64,000 nucleotides of DNA, taken from contig NZ_SMOD01000035.1 of assembly GCF_004353905.1 (NCBI RefSeq), positions 1-64,000 of the forward strand. The letters run 5' to 3'. This document shows positions 42,288-51,355 of this stretch, one piece after another. The position numbers and the translations under genes were made by a program. The DNA is from Paraburkholderia guartelaensis. Its GTDB lineage: Bacteria; Pseudomonadota; Gammaproteobacteria; Burkholderiales; Burkholderiaceae. The notes below the pieces were generated by a model that was not told the origin of the DNA, did not search any database, and saw nothing but the letters and a program-made list of their open reading frames with translations. Position 1 is the stretch's first letter. Each line of letters opens with the position of its first letter.

Positions 42288-42331
42288 GAAAAGCGGCAGA
42301 TGCGCGCCCATTCGGGCGCATCGCGCTTTTC
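42288..42331. terminator. Strong bidirectional terminator
   Basis: Outer arms GAAAAGCG and CGCTTTTC flank an inner stem GCGCCC-ATTC-GGGCGC within GATGC/GCATC pairing. Both strands end the stem in a T-run, so it can stop transcription of the small gene on the left and of the convergent unknown gene on the right. Confidence 0.8.
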
Positions 42332-42364
42332 TTTCCGCCTGCCGGCAAAACGAACGACGAACCG

Positions 42365-42673
42365 CTAGACGCGCGGTAGATCGTCGATGGATTTTTCGAC
42401 GTTACCGTCCGGCACTTCCAGATCGATTCCATCGATACCGTTGGGATGCGGCACCGGCTTGATCTTCGGGCCGAGAAATCTCATTCCGCCCAGCGTAAAT
42501 ACCGAATAAACCACTGCGCCCGAGCGGATGTCATTTGTGACGGCCGCCACCTCGGAGATGGTCGGTGTCGAGAGCCAATTGTGCGTCTGGGGATCGATTT
42601 GCGCCCAGCGCACGTGTGTGACCCGGTCCGTTGAGGAACTAATGCGTACACCGTCGATACCATAGGTAGCCAT
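42365..42673 (-). CDS. Hypothetical protein of 102 residues
   Basis: Small soluble protein, beta-rich in appearance (YGIDGVRISSSTDRVTHVRW, AAVTNDIRSGAVVYSVFTLGG, KPVPHPNGIDGIDLEV). The start is an ATG with GAGGG upstream, three codons inside the longest frame. It converges with the 57-residue gene across a strong terminator. It resembles small proteins annotated as hypothetical in Burkholderia; no function is assigned. Confidence 0.65.
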   Translation of the reverse strand: MATYGIDGVRISSSTDRVTHVRWAQIDPQTHNWLSTPTISEVAAVTNDIRSGAVVYSVFTLGGMRFLGPKIKPVPHPNGIDGIDLEVPDGNVEKSIDDLPRV

Positions 42674-42843
42674 AGCCGTCACCCTCGAGACGAGATTTCA
42701 ATGGTAGTCCGTTCGCTGCGCGGGTGGTAGCGTGCCGTCGGCCGGGCGGGGTGCTTCGATCGTTCTGGAAACGATTACGGGTGGTGACGAGCGGGTGAAA
42801 AGCGGATTAAACGCCGGTGACAAGCCGCAACCAGGGCATACGC

Positions 42844-43716
42844 TCACCACACCGCCTGGCTCGTGATTGCAAACTGCTTGAACTGCGTATCGACGTGCAA
42901 AGGCGCGCCGTGCTCCGTCTTCTCGATGTGATCGACGAGCGGCAGCCCCACGCCTTCGAGCCAGTCTGAGAGGCCGAGATCGACGGGCGTATCGATGCGC
43001 ACGAACATGCCCGCGTTGGAGGCGAGCCAATGGCTGATCAGCGCCTTGGCGCGGCAGGCATCCGGGGAATCGGGGGCGATCACGGGGCCGATCACGTGCC
43101 CGTCGCCAAAGCGGCGAAAGAGTGCGAAGCCGATCAGGTCGCCGTCGCGGTCGAGCGCAATGCCGCTCGCTTGATCGAGCAGTTTCGGCAGCATATCCGA
43201 GCGGTCGAGGCCGCTTGCGCGCGTTGCCAGCTCGATGAGGCGGGGCCGGTCGCTTGCGCCGATCGGGCGCAGCCGCTCGCCCGCGGGCAGCGAGACGAGC
43301 GGCGGCTGAAACGCCGCGCCCTGGTGCTGGTGAATGCGGCCGATGCGCGTAAAGCCGAGCCGCTCGACGAGCGGCCAGCCCGTGTCGCTCGCGTGGAGCA
43401 GCAGCGTGCGCGAGGCGAGCGCCTGCATCCAGTGCTCGATCATGGCCCGGCCAATGCCGCGGCGCTGATGACTGGGCTTGACGATCAGCATGCCGAGCGT
43501 CGCCGCGTTGGGTCCGAATAACCACGAGAAAGCCGTGCCGACGAGCGAGCCGCTTTCGTCCACGGCCACGATGCCTTCGCCGATGCGCGCGGCGAAACGC
43601 CAGTCTTCGGGGCGGTGCCGCCAGCGCACTGCCGTCGACAACGCATGCGCGGCGGGCAGATCGTCGGCAGTAAATGCGCGGTAGGTAATGACGCTGTTCA
43701 GGTTTGGGTCGGACAC
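42844..43716 (-). CDS. Double-GNAT acetyltransferase, paralogue 1
   Basis: Protein of 290 residues with two GNAT-type halves. The N-terminal acetyl-CoA site is visible in LGMLIVKPSHQRRGIGRAMIEHW, and a second degenerate half follows (RPRLIELATRASGLDRSDMLPKLL, IGFALFRRFGDGHVIGPVIA). The start is GTG behind GGAGG. It is divergent from an aldehyde dehydrogenase gene and is paralogous along its length to the gene at 62631-63506. The two copies bracket a catabolic region, so they may acetylate amine intermediates; this is inferred. Confidence 0.83.
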   Translation of the reverse strand: MSDPNLNSVITYRAFTADDLPAAHALSTAVRWRHRPEDWRFAARIGEGIVAVDESGSLVGTAFSWLFGPNAATLGMLIVKPSHQRRGIGRAMIEHWMQALASRTLLLHASDTGWPLVERLGFTRIGRIHQHQGAAFQPPLVSLPAGERLRPIGASDRPRLIELATRASGLDRSDMLPKLLDQASGIALDRDGDLIGFALFRRFGDGHVIGPVIAPDSPDACRAKALISHWLASNAGMFVRIDTPVDLGLSDWLEGVGLPLVDHIEKTEHGAPLHVDTQFKQFAITSQAVW

Positions 43717-43955
43717 GCCGGCCTCCAGATTCTGTATACGCGTTCCGTGACTATCGCATTGGCCGCCGTGGCTGACTAGGACGATCTTCCTGTTTGGGCG
43801 CGCGCCCGGCCGACGCCCGTGATGCAATGCAAAACGCGGGGTTGGACGGTCAATAACGCGTCGATTCTGCTGATTGCGCTTTTTTGTCGGCGAAATATGC
43901 GGTGGCAGTGGACCTACGATATTTCCCATCGAGACCAAGTCGAGGGAACCCAGTC

Positions 43956-45446
43956 ATGGACCAGTTCGATCCCGCCGCAGTGGCTGCCTCAGCGGCCGAA
44001 AAAGCCGGCCACTTCATCGGCGGAGAGTGGGTCGCCGAGGGCGCGGCGCGCATCGGGGTCGCGCGGCCATCGGACAGCGTCGTCTATGCCTCGGTGCCGA
44101 TTGGCGATGGGCAACTGGTGGACCGCGCCGTCGACAACGCGAAGCGCGCGTTTCGCGAGAGCGGCTGGCCACGCATGGCGCCGCGCGAGCGCGCCCGCAT
44201 TCTGCGCCGCTTCGCCGACCTGATCGCCGCCGACACCGCCACGCTCGCGCCGCTCGAAGCGCTCGGCTCGACGCGTCCCGTGCGCGACGTGTGCGCGTGG
44301 GACGTGCCGTTCACGGCGGAAGGCATCCGCTTCTATGCCGAGTTCGCCGACAAGGTCGGCGGCGAGGTCGTGGCCACCGATCACGATCATCTGGGCATGA
44401 CGATCGCCGAGCCTTATGGCGTGGTCGGCGCGATCGCGCCGTGGAATTTTCCGCTCGTGATGGCATCGTGGAAGATCGGTCCGGCGCTCGCGGCGGGCAA
44501 TGCCGTGGTGCTCAAGCCTTCGGAAATGACGCCGTTCTCGGTGCTGCGTCTGGCAGAACTCGCGATCGAGGCGGGCATTCCGCCGGGCATCTTCAACGTC
44601 GTGCAAGGCGACGGCGCGACGACCGGCGACGCACTCGTGCGCCACCCGGACATCGCGAAGGTCACGTTCACGGGATCGACGCGCGCGGGCTCGGCGATCA
44701 TGGCTTCGTGCGCGCAAAGCGGCACGAAGCCGGTCACGCTGGAGTTGGGCGGCAAGAGCCCGCAAATCGTCTTCGCGGACGCACCGAAGCTCGACGAGGT
44801 CGCGCGCCGTATCGCCGGCGCGATTGCAGGCAACGCGGGGCAGGTGTGCGTGGCCGGTTCGCGGCTGCTGGTCGAGCGCTCTGTTGCGGACGAGCTCGTT
44901 GCGCGCATCGAGCAGGCGTTCGCCGCGCTGCGCGCCGGCGCGACGTGGGCTTCGGGCACGACGCTGCCACCGATCATTTCGGAAACCCAGGCAGCGCGCA
45001 TCGAAGCGATAGTCGAGCGCAGCGTGGCCGAAGGCGCCACGCTCTACTGCGGCGGCCGCCGCGCGGACGCGCCCGTGCCCGGCGCGTTCTACCTGCCCAC
45101 CATCCTCACCGGCGTGACGCCGCAAACCGAGGCGGTGCGCGCCGAGATTTTCGGCCCCGTGCTCACGGTGCAGACCTTCGACACAGAGGAAGAAGCGCTC
45201 GCGCTCGCCTCGCATCCCGAATACGGCCTCGCCGCCGGCGTGCACACCGCGGACATCGGCCGCGCGCTGCGGATCGTGCGCGCGCTGGAGGCGGGCACCG
45301 TGTGGGTCAACCGCTACGGACGCAGCAACGATTTCATGATCCCGACCGGCGGCTACAAACGTTCGGGCATGGGCAAGGATCTCGGGCGCCAGGGTTACGA
45401 AGCGCACCTGCGTTTCAAGAGCGTGCTGATCGATACGAGAACCTGA
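43956..45446 (+). CDS. NAD(P)-dependent aldehyde dehydrogenase
   Basis: Aldehyde dehydrogenase of 496 residues with Asn164 in PWNFP, Glu263 in LELGGKSP and catalytic Cys298 in GQVCVAGS. It belongs to the broad betaine-aldehyde/gamma-aminobutyraldehyde-type branch (PuuC-like). The start is set at the ATG after GAGGGAACCCAGTC, dropping 24 non-conserved residues. It precedes a PuuB-like oxidase and a haloacid-dehalogenase-like gene, so it may oxidise the aldehyde that an amine oxidase releases. A 250-base gap with no evident gene follows it. Confidence 0.88.
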   Translation: MDQFDPAAVAASAAEKAGHFIGGEWVAEGAARIGVARPSDSVVYASVPIGDGQLVDRAVDNAKRAFRESGWPRMAPRERARILRRFADLIAADTATLAPLEALGSTRPVRDVCAWDVPFTAEGIRFYAEFADKVGGEVVATDHDHLGMTIAEPYGVVGAIAPWNFPLVMASWKIGPALAAGNAVVLKPSEMTPFSVLRLAELAIEAGIPPGIFNVVQGDGATTGDALVRHPDIAKVTFTGSTRAGSAIMASCAQSGTKPVTLELGGKSPQIVFADAPKLDEVARRIAGAIAGNAGQVCVAGSRLLVERSVADELVARIEQAFAALRAGATWASGTTLPPIISETQAARIEAIVERSVAEGATLYCGGRRADAPVPGAFYLPTILTGVTPQTEAVRAEIFGPVLTVQTFDTEEEALALASHPEYGLAAGVHTADIGRALRIVRALEAGTVWVNRYGRSNDFMIPTGGYKRSGMGKDLGRQGYEAHLRFKSVLIDTRT

Positions 45447-45696
45447 CGTCATGCTGACTGCAATGCTGACGAATCACGCACGAAAACGCACGGTCATGCG
45501 GCTATGGCCCGCGCGATGGCGTCACCGCAGATTCTGCTGTGGCGGCCCCTGCAAACGCGTGGTTTATACCGTGCAGGCCCCACGATTCGACGCCAACCCC
45601 AAATTTTGTGCTGCTTAAATTTTCCACAGGGACGCACTTCCACCTGTTTTCGCCACTGAGCCCGGAGCGGGTTCATCACACGAAAGGATTGTCATC

Positions 45697-46365
45697 ATGA
45701 TCGATTTCGAGCCGAAGTACATCACGTTCGACTGCTACGGCACGCTGACGAAGTTCCGCATGGCCGACATGGCGCGCGAGATGTATGGCGACCGCCTCAA
45801 GGGCGCCGATCTCGAGAAGTTCGTCGCGTTCTTCGCGGGCTATCGCCGCGACGAGGTGCTCGGCGCATGGAAGCCGTACCGCGACGTGGTCGTCAATTCG
45901 GTGCGCCGCGCCTGCAAGCGCATGAACGTCGAGTTCATCGAGAGCGAAGCCGAAAAGTTCTACACCGCCGTGCCGACCTGGGGCCCGCACCCGGACGTGC
46001 CCGAAGGCCTCTCGCGCCTCGCGAAGAAGTACAAGCTCGTGATTCTCTCGAACGCATCTGACGACCAGATCCAGAGCAACGTCGACAAGCTCGGCGCACC
46101 GTTCCACCGCGTGTTCACGGCGCAGCAGGCGCAGTCGTACAAGCCGCGCATGCAGGGCTTCGAGTACATGTTCGACCAGCTCAACTGCAACCCCGGCGAC
46201 GTGCTGCACGTTTCGTCGAGCCTGCGCTACGACCTCATGACGGCGCACGACTTGGGCATCAAGCACAAGGCCTTCGTCAAGCGCGGCCACGAGCCGGGCA
46301 CGCCGTACTACGAGTACTACGAAGTCGAGACGATCGGCGAACTCGCTTCGCAACTGGGTCTGTGA
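45697..46365 (+). CDS. Haloacid dehalogenase type II-like HAD hydrolase
   Basis: HAD-superfamily protein of 222 residues with nucleophile Asp12 in FDCYGTLT, motif II LSNAS, the Lys-containing YKPR and a HVSSSLRYDLMTAHDLG motif close to the (S)-2-haloacid dehalogenase pattern. Real dehalogenases have an Arg and several defined active-site residues that I cannot confirm here, so the substrate could be another organic acid or phosphate ester. The ribosome-binding site is AAGGA. It lies 25 bases before the oxidase gene and probably shares its mRNA. Confidence 0.8.
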   Translation: MIDFEPKYITFDCYGTLTKFRMADMAREMYGDRLKGADLEKFVAFFAGYRRDEVLGAWKPYRDVVVNSVRRACKRMNVEFIESEAEKFYTAVPTWGPHPDVPEGLSRLAKKYKLVILSNASDDQIQSNVDKLGAPFHRVFTAQQAQSYKPRMQGFEYMFDQLNCNPGDVLHVSSSLRYDLMTAHDLGIKHKAFVKRGHEPGTPYYEYYEVETIGELASQLGL

Positions 46366-46390
46366 GAAGAGCGATAACTGAGGCCGCCCG

Positions 46391-47665
46391 ATGAAGCTCG
46401 ACTCCTACTGGCTCGATACTGCCCCTGGCGGTCTGCTCGCAAGCGAGGGACCGGTGGAGGGCCGCGTGGACGTAGCCGTGGTTGGCGGCGGCTTCACGGG
46501 GCTTTCCGCGGCGCTCGCGTTTGGCCGCCGCGGCGCGAGCGTCGCGGTGCTGGACGCAGGCCGCATGGGCGGCGGGGCATCGGGGCGCAACGGCGGCCAG
46601 TGCAATACCGGCGTGGCGCAGGATTATGCGGCGCTGCGCGGGCAGCTCGGCGTCGAGCGCGCGCAGGGTTGCTACCGCGCTTACGCGGCCGCCGTCGATA
46701 CGGTCGAGCGGCTGATTCGCGAAGAGGGCATCGACTGCGACTATCTCGCCTCGGGCAAGCTCAAGCTCGCGGCGAAACCGCATCACCTCGAACACCTCGA
46801 ACGCACGGCCGAGCTGATTCGCCGCGAAGTTGATCCGGACGTCGAGATCATCGGCCGCGAAAAGATTCGCAGCGAGGTGGAATCGGACAGCTTCCATGGC
46901 GGACTGCTCCAGAAGCACGGCGGCCAGATGCACATGGGGCGCTTCGCGGTGGGGCTCGCGAACGCCGCGGTACGGCGTGGCGCACAGCTCTACGAGCACG
47001 CCGCCGTGACGTCCATCGCGAAAGAGAGCGGCGGCTATCGCGTGGAGTCGACACGCGGAACGTTGCACGCGCAACAGGTATTGATCGCGACGGGCCCTTC
47101 GCGGCATGGGCCATTCGCGTGGTATCGGCGGCGTCTTGCGCCGGTCGGCTCGTTCATCGTCGTGACGGAACCACTGCCGCCCGCGCAGCTCATGCGGCTC
47201 CTGCCCAACCGCCGCTCGTACACGACGAGCCGCCTCATGCACAACTATTTCCGCGTGACGCCGGATTCGCGCCTGCTGTTCGGCGGCCGGGCGCGTTTCA
47301 CGGCGTCGGAGCAGCCGTCCGACGCGCGGAGCGGGCGCATCCTCCAGCGCACTCTCGCTCAGCTCTTTCCAGCGCTCGCGAGCGTGCGGATCGATTACTG
47401 CTGGGGCGGGCTCGTCGATATCACCGCGGACCGCCTGCCGCGCGCGGGTCAGCACGAAGGCGTGTGGTTCTCGATGGGCTACAGCGGTCACGGCACGCAG
47501 ATGTCGACGCACATGGGCCAGGTAATGGCCGACGTGATGAGCGGCAACCCGTCCGCGAACCCGTGGCGCGATTTCGCGTGGCCTGCCATTCCGGGGCACA
47601 CGGGCAAACCGTGGTTTTTGCCGCTCGTCGGCGCGTACTACCAGATCAAAGACGTCTTTTACTGA
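46391..47665 (+). CDS. FAD-dependent amine oxidoreductase (PuuB/DAO family)
   Basis: D-amino-acid-oxidase-superfamily flavoprotein of 424 residues. It has the N-terminal dinucleotide motif VGGGFTGLSAAL, the GASGRNGGQ substrate-domain segment and the C-terminal GYSGHG block near FAD, as in gamma-glutamylputrescine oxidase PuuB and its relatives. It would oxidise a secondary or primary amine to an aldehyde, ammonia or amine, and a reduced acceptor. It precedes an ABC importer binding-protein gene by 72 bases. The exact substrate is unknown. Confidence 0.85.
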   Translation: MKLDSYWLDTAPGGLLASEGPVEGRVDVAVVGGGFTGLSAALAFGRRGASVAVLDAGRMGGGASGRNGGQCNTGVAQDYAALRGQLGVERAQGCYRAYAAAVDTVERLIREEGIDCDYLASGKLKLAAKPHHLEHLERTAELIRREVDPDVEIIGREKIRSEVESDSFHGGLLQKHGGQMHMGRFAVGLANAAVRRGAQLYEHAAVTSIAKESGGYRVESTRGTLHAQQVLIATGPSRHGPFAWYRRRLAPVGSFIVVTEPLPPAQLMRLLPNRRSYTTSRLMHNYFRVTPDSRLLFGGRARFTASEQPSDARSGRILQRTLAQLFPALASVRIDYCWGGLVDITADRLPRAGQHEGVWFSMGYSGHGTQMSTHMGQVMADVMSGNPSANPWRDFAWPAIPGHTGKPWFLPLVGAYYQIKDVFY

Positions 47666-47737
47666 CCCAGCTTTTCCACAACACACAGCCTCGATACGTC
47701 GAGCTGCGGCCCCCCACATCAGACGCGGAGAAGCTTC

Positions 47738-49354
47738 ATGAGCATCGACAAATCGCTTGAAGACATCGCTCACCCGGGCGTGCGGCTCGAGGAATTGACG
47801 AAGCGCGGCGCCACGCGCCGCGACCTCCTTCGCGCGATGGCCGCGGGGGGCATGATGTCGATGACGGGCGCGGGTCTGCTTGCCGCGAGCGGCGCGGCCT
47901 TCGCGCAGGAAAAGCCGAAGCAGGGCGGCAAGATCCGTGTGGCGACGCAGTCGTCGTCCGCGTCCGACACGCTCGATCCCGCGAAGGAGTCGGTGTCCAC
48001 CGACTACGTGCGTGCGTACACGCTGTACAACGGCCTGACCGAGTACGACTCGCACCTCGGCGCGCAGATGGCGCTCGCGCAGTCGCTCGACACGAAGGAC
48101 GCGACGGTGTGGGTCGTGAAGCTGCGTAGCGGCGTGCAGTTCCACGACGGCAAGACGCTTGCGCCCGCCGACGTGGTGTACTCGCTCATGCGCCACAAGG
48201 ACGCCGCCGTGGGCTCGAAGGTCAAGACGCTCGCCGACCAGTTCCAGGACGTGAAGGCCACGGGCCCGAACGAAGTGACGATCACGCTCACGGGCGCGAA
48301 CGCCGACCTGCCCGTGATTCTCGCCGACTCGCACTTCATGATCATCAAGGACGGCACGAACGACTTCAAGACGGCGGTGGGCACCGGCCCGTTCAAGCTC
48401 AAGGAGTTCTCGCCGGGCGTGCGCACGGTCGTCGTGCGCAACGAACGCTACTGGAAGCCGGGCCTGCCGCATCTGGACGAAATCGAACTGGTCGGCATCG
48501 GCGACGAGTCGGCGCGCGTGAACGCGCTGCTCTCGGGCGACGTGCAGCTCATCAACCAGGTGAGCCCGCGCTCGACCTCGCGCATCAAGGGCACGCCGGG
48601 CTTCGCGGTGAAGGAGACGAAGACAGGCCAGTACACCGACCTCATCATGCGCGACGAGGGCGGTGTCACAGGCAACGCCGACTTCCGCCGCGGCATGATG
48701 CACCTGTTCGACCGCGAGCAGATCCGCAACGCCGTGTTCCTCGGCTATGGCGCGATCGGCAACGACCAACCGATCGATCCGACCAACAAATACTATTTTG
48801 CCGGCCTGCCGGAGCGCACCTTCGATCCGCAGAAGGCCAAGTCCTACTTCCAGAAGGCAAAGCTCGGCAGCACGCCGCTGCAGATCTACGCCTCCCCGGC
48901 GGCGGATGGTTCCGTCGAAATGGCGATGCTGCTGCAGCAGGTCGCGCCGCAGGCGGGCCTGAACCTTCAGGTGGTGCGCACGCCCGGCGACGGCTACTGG
49001 TCGAACCACTGGATGAAGCATCCGCTGACTTTCGGCAACATCAACGCGCGCCCGAGCGCCGACGTGATCTTCACCCAGTTCTTCAAGTCGGATGCGCCGT
49101 GGAACGAGGCGAACTGGAAGGACCCGAAGTTCGACCAGATGCTGCTTGCCGCGCGCGGCGAGCCGGACGACGCGAAACGCAAGAAGATCTACGGCGACAT
49201 GCAGGTGCTCGTGCATAGCGACGGCGGCATCGGTATCCCGTTGTTCCTCAGTTCGCTCGACGCGCATACGACGAAACTCAAGGGCCTCGGTTCGATTCCG
49301 ATTGCCGGACTCATGGGCTTCAAGTTCGCCGAGAACGTCTGGCTCGAGGCGTAG
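47738..49354 (+). CDS. ABC transporter substrate-binding protein (DppA/OppA family)
   Basis: Type 5 extracellular solute-binding protein of 538 residues for dipeptide-, opine- or nickel-type importers. The N-terminus is a twin-arginine signal (TRRDLLRAMAAGG followed by a hydrophobic stretch and SGAAFA), so it is probably exported folded by Tat. The mature part has VKLRSGVQFHDGKTLAPADVVYSL, FKLKEFSPG and the late GGIGIPLFLS segment. It is first in the importer gene set, followed by two permeases and a double ATPase. The ligand is presumably the substrate of the flavin dehydrogenases beside it. Confidence 0.9.
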   Translation: MSIDKSLEDIAHPGVRLEELTKRGATRRDLLRAMAAGGMMSMTGAGLLAASGAAFAQEKPKQGGKIRVATQSSSASDTLDPAKESVSTDYVRAYTLYNGLTEYDSHLGAQMALAQSLDTKDATVWVVKLRSGVQFHDGKTLAPADVVYSLMRHKDAAVGSKVKTLADQFQDVKATGPNEVTITLTGANADLPVILADSHFMIIKDGTNDFKTAVGTGPFKLKEFSPGVRTVVVRNERYWKPGLPHLDEIELVGIGDESARVNALLSGDVQLINQVSPRSTSRIKGTPGFAVKETKTGQYTDLIMRDEGGVTGNADFRRGMMHLFDREQIRNAVFLGYGAIGNDQPIDPTNKYYFAGLPERTFDPQKAKSYFQKAKLGSTPLQIYASPAADGSVEMAMLLQQVAPQAGLNLQVVRTPGDGYWSNHWMKHPLTFGNINARPSADVIFTQFFKSDAPWNEANWKDPKFDQMLLAARGEPDDAKRKKIYGDMQVLVHSDGGIGIPLFLSSLDAHTTKLKGLGSIPIAGLMGFKFAENVWLEA

Positions 49355-49445
49355 TTCGAGGTGTGATGTGTGCGGCCGGTGTGCGCCTGGATGCGCGCCC
49401 GGCCATCGATTCCCCGCTTCATGATGCTCAGGGAGGCGACATCCG

Positions 49446-50402
49446 ATGAAAGCTCACGCGCAACGTCTCATTGCCGCGCGTCTCGGTCTCGCGCTGCTCA
49501 CGTTGCTGATCGTCTCGGCAATCGTGTTCGGCCTCACGGGCCTCTTGCCCGGCGACGCCGCGCAGCAGGCCCTCGGCCAGGCGGCCACGCCTGAGCAGGT
49601 GGCCGCGCTGCGGCACCAGTTCGGCCTCGACCAGCCCGCGCTCACGCGCTATGTCCACTGGCTCCTGCAGGCCGTGACCGGCAACTTCGGCACGTCGGTG
49701 TCGAACAACCAGCCGGTGAGCGAGCTGATCGCCACGCGCTTGCCGAATTCGCTCGTGCTGGCGGGGCTCACCACGCTCGTTTCGGTGCCGCTCGCGCTCG
49801 CCATCGGCATCTTTTCCGCCGTGTTCCGCGGCTCGCTGCTCGATCGCGTGCTCAACGTGCTCACGCTCTCTGCCGTCGCCGTGCCCGAATTTCTGGTCGC
49901 CACCATCGCCGTGCTGATCTTCGCGGTGAAGCTGCGCTGGCTGCCCGCGCTGTCGTACCTCTCGGAGGTGGACTCGTTCGGCACGCTCCTGCGCATCTAC
50001 GCGATGCCGGTCATGACGCTGTGCTGCGTAATCGTCGCGCAGATGGCGCGCATGACGCGCGCCGCCGTGCTCGACCAGCTCGGTGCGCCCTATGTGGAAA
50101 TGGCGCGCCTGAAGGGGGCGTCGCCCGCTCGCATCGTGTTGCGCCACGTGCTGCCCAACACGATCGGCCCGATCGCCAATGCCGTCGCGCTGAGCCTCTC
50201 GTATCTCTTCGGCGGCGTGGTGATCGTGGAGTCGATCTTCAACTATCCGGGCCTCGCGAGCCTGATGGTCGACGCCGTGACGAATCGCGATCTCCCGCTC
50301 GTGCAGGGCTGCGTGATGGTGTTTTGCGCCGCTTATCTGGTGCTCGTGCTGATCGCAGACCTGTGTCAAATCGTATCCAACCCGAGGCTGCGTCAACGAT
50401 GA
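49446..50402 (+). CDS. ABC transporter permease 1 (DppB family)
   Basis: Inner-membrane permease of 318 residues with six hydrophobic segments. It has the N-terminal RLIAARLGLALLTLLIVS helix, the EAA-loop region VEMARLKGASPARIVLRHVLPN and the C-terminal helices of the DppB/OppB type. The stop overlaps the next permease start by 4 bases (ATGA), giving translational coupling. Confidence 0.9.
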   Translation: MKAHAQRLIAARLGLALLTLLIVSAIVFGLTGLLPGDAAQQALGQAATPEQVAALRHQFGLDQPALTRYVHWLLQAVTGNFGTSVSNNQPVSELIATRLPNSLVLAGLTTLVSVPLALAIGIFSAVFRGSLLDRVLNVLTLSAVAVPEFLVATIAVLIFAVKLRWLPALSYLSEVDSFGTLLRIYAMPVMTLCCVIVAQMARMTRAAVLDQLGAPYVEMARLKGASPARIVLRHVLPNTIGPIANAVALSLSYLFGGVVIVESIFNYPGLASLMVDAVTNRDLPLVQGCVMVFCAAYLVLVLIADLCQIVSNPRLRQR

Positions 50403-51355
50403 ACCGACCCGCCACATCCCATGCCGCGACCGTGCTCTACGCGACCAGCGAGAGCGAGGAGCGGCCCGCCGCCGACGTCGTCAAGGACGTACCGGGCGAC
50501 GTGCCCACGCCGCCGCGCTCGCCGCTGCGCCGCATCGTCGGGCGCCTCTCGGTGCTCGGCCTGATCGGCCCTGCGATCGTCGTGTTCTGGCTCGGCGTGG
50601 CCTTCATCGGGCCGCTCGTCGCGCCGTACAAGGGTGGCGCGATCACCTCCACGGAGATCTTCGGCTCGTATAGCGCGGCGCATCTGCTCGGCACCGACTT
50701 CCTCGGCCGCGACATGCTGAGCCGCGTGCTCTACGGCACGCAGTACACCGTGGGCCTCGCGCTCGCCGCCACGCTGCTCGCAAGCGGTATCGGCACATTC
50801 TTCGGACTGCTGGCTGCCGTCGCACCGCGCTGGATCGACGAGGTGCTGAGCCGCCTGTTCGACGCGCTGATCTCCATTCCGAGCAAAGTGCTCGCGCTCG
50901 TCGTGATCGCGGCGTTCGGCTCGTCGGTGCCGATGCTCATCACCGTCGCGGCGCTTGCCTATATTCCCGGCGCGTTCCGTATCTCGCGCTCGCTGGCCGT
51001 GAACCTGATGACGCTCGAATATGTGCAGGTCGCCAGAGCACGCGGCGAAGGGCTCTTCTATATCGCCCGCGTGGAGGTGCTGCCGAACATGATCCACCCG
51101 ATGCTCGCCGACTTCGGCCTGCGTTTCGTGTTCATCGTGCTGCTGCTCTCCGGCCTCTCGTTCCTCGGCCTCGGCGTGCAGCCGCCGGACGCGGACTGGG
51201 GCTCGCTCGTGCGCGAGAACATCGGCGGCCTCTCTGAAGGCGCGCCAGCCGTGCTGATGCCGGCCGTCGCCATCGCGACGCTGACTGTGGGCGTGAACCT
51301 GCTGATCGACAGCCTGCGCCGTCACGGCGGCCGCGCGCATGGAGGCGGAAAATGA
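50399..51355 (+). CDS. ABC transporter permease 2 (DppC family)
   Basis: Permease of 318 residues of the OppC/DppC type. It has HLLGTDFLGRDMLSRVLYGT, then VARARGEGLFYIARVEVLPN (EAA loop) and SFLGLGVQPPDADWGSL, all hallmarks of the family. The start overlaps the first permease stop and the end overlaps the ATPase start by 4 bases each. Confidence 0.9.
   Translation: MNRPATSHAATVLYATSESEERPAADVVKDVPGDVPTPPRSPLRRIVGRLSVLGLIGPAIVVFWLGVAFIGPLVAPYKGGAITSTEIFGSYSAAHLLGTDFLGRDMLSRVLYGTQYTVGLALAATLLASGIGTFFGLLAAVAPRWIDEVLSRLFDALISIPSKVLALVVIAAFGSSVPMLITVAALAYIPGAFRISRSLAVNLMTLEYVQVARARGEGLFYIARVEVLPNMIHPMLADFGLRFVFIVLLLSGLSFLGLGVQPPDADWGSLVRENIGGLSEGAPAVLMPAVAIATLTVGVNLLIDSLRRHGGRAHGGGK

Noticed and set aside
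42050..42673. Toxin-antitoxin pair
   Set aside because: The two small genes converge across a terminator and show no toxin or antitoxin motif; TA genes are normally cotranscribed.
46277..49267. A 996-codon open frame on the minus strand
   Set aside because: It is antisense to the HAD, oxidase and binding-protein genes, all of which have clear motifs and ribosome-binding sites. Its translation is Arg/His/Val-rich low-complexity, the usual mirror of high-G+C genes.
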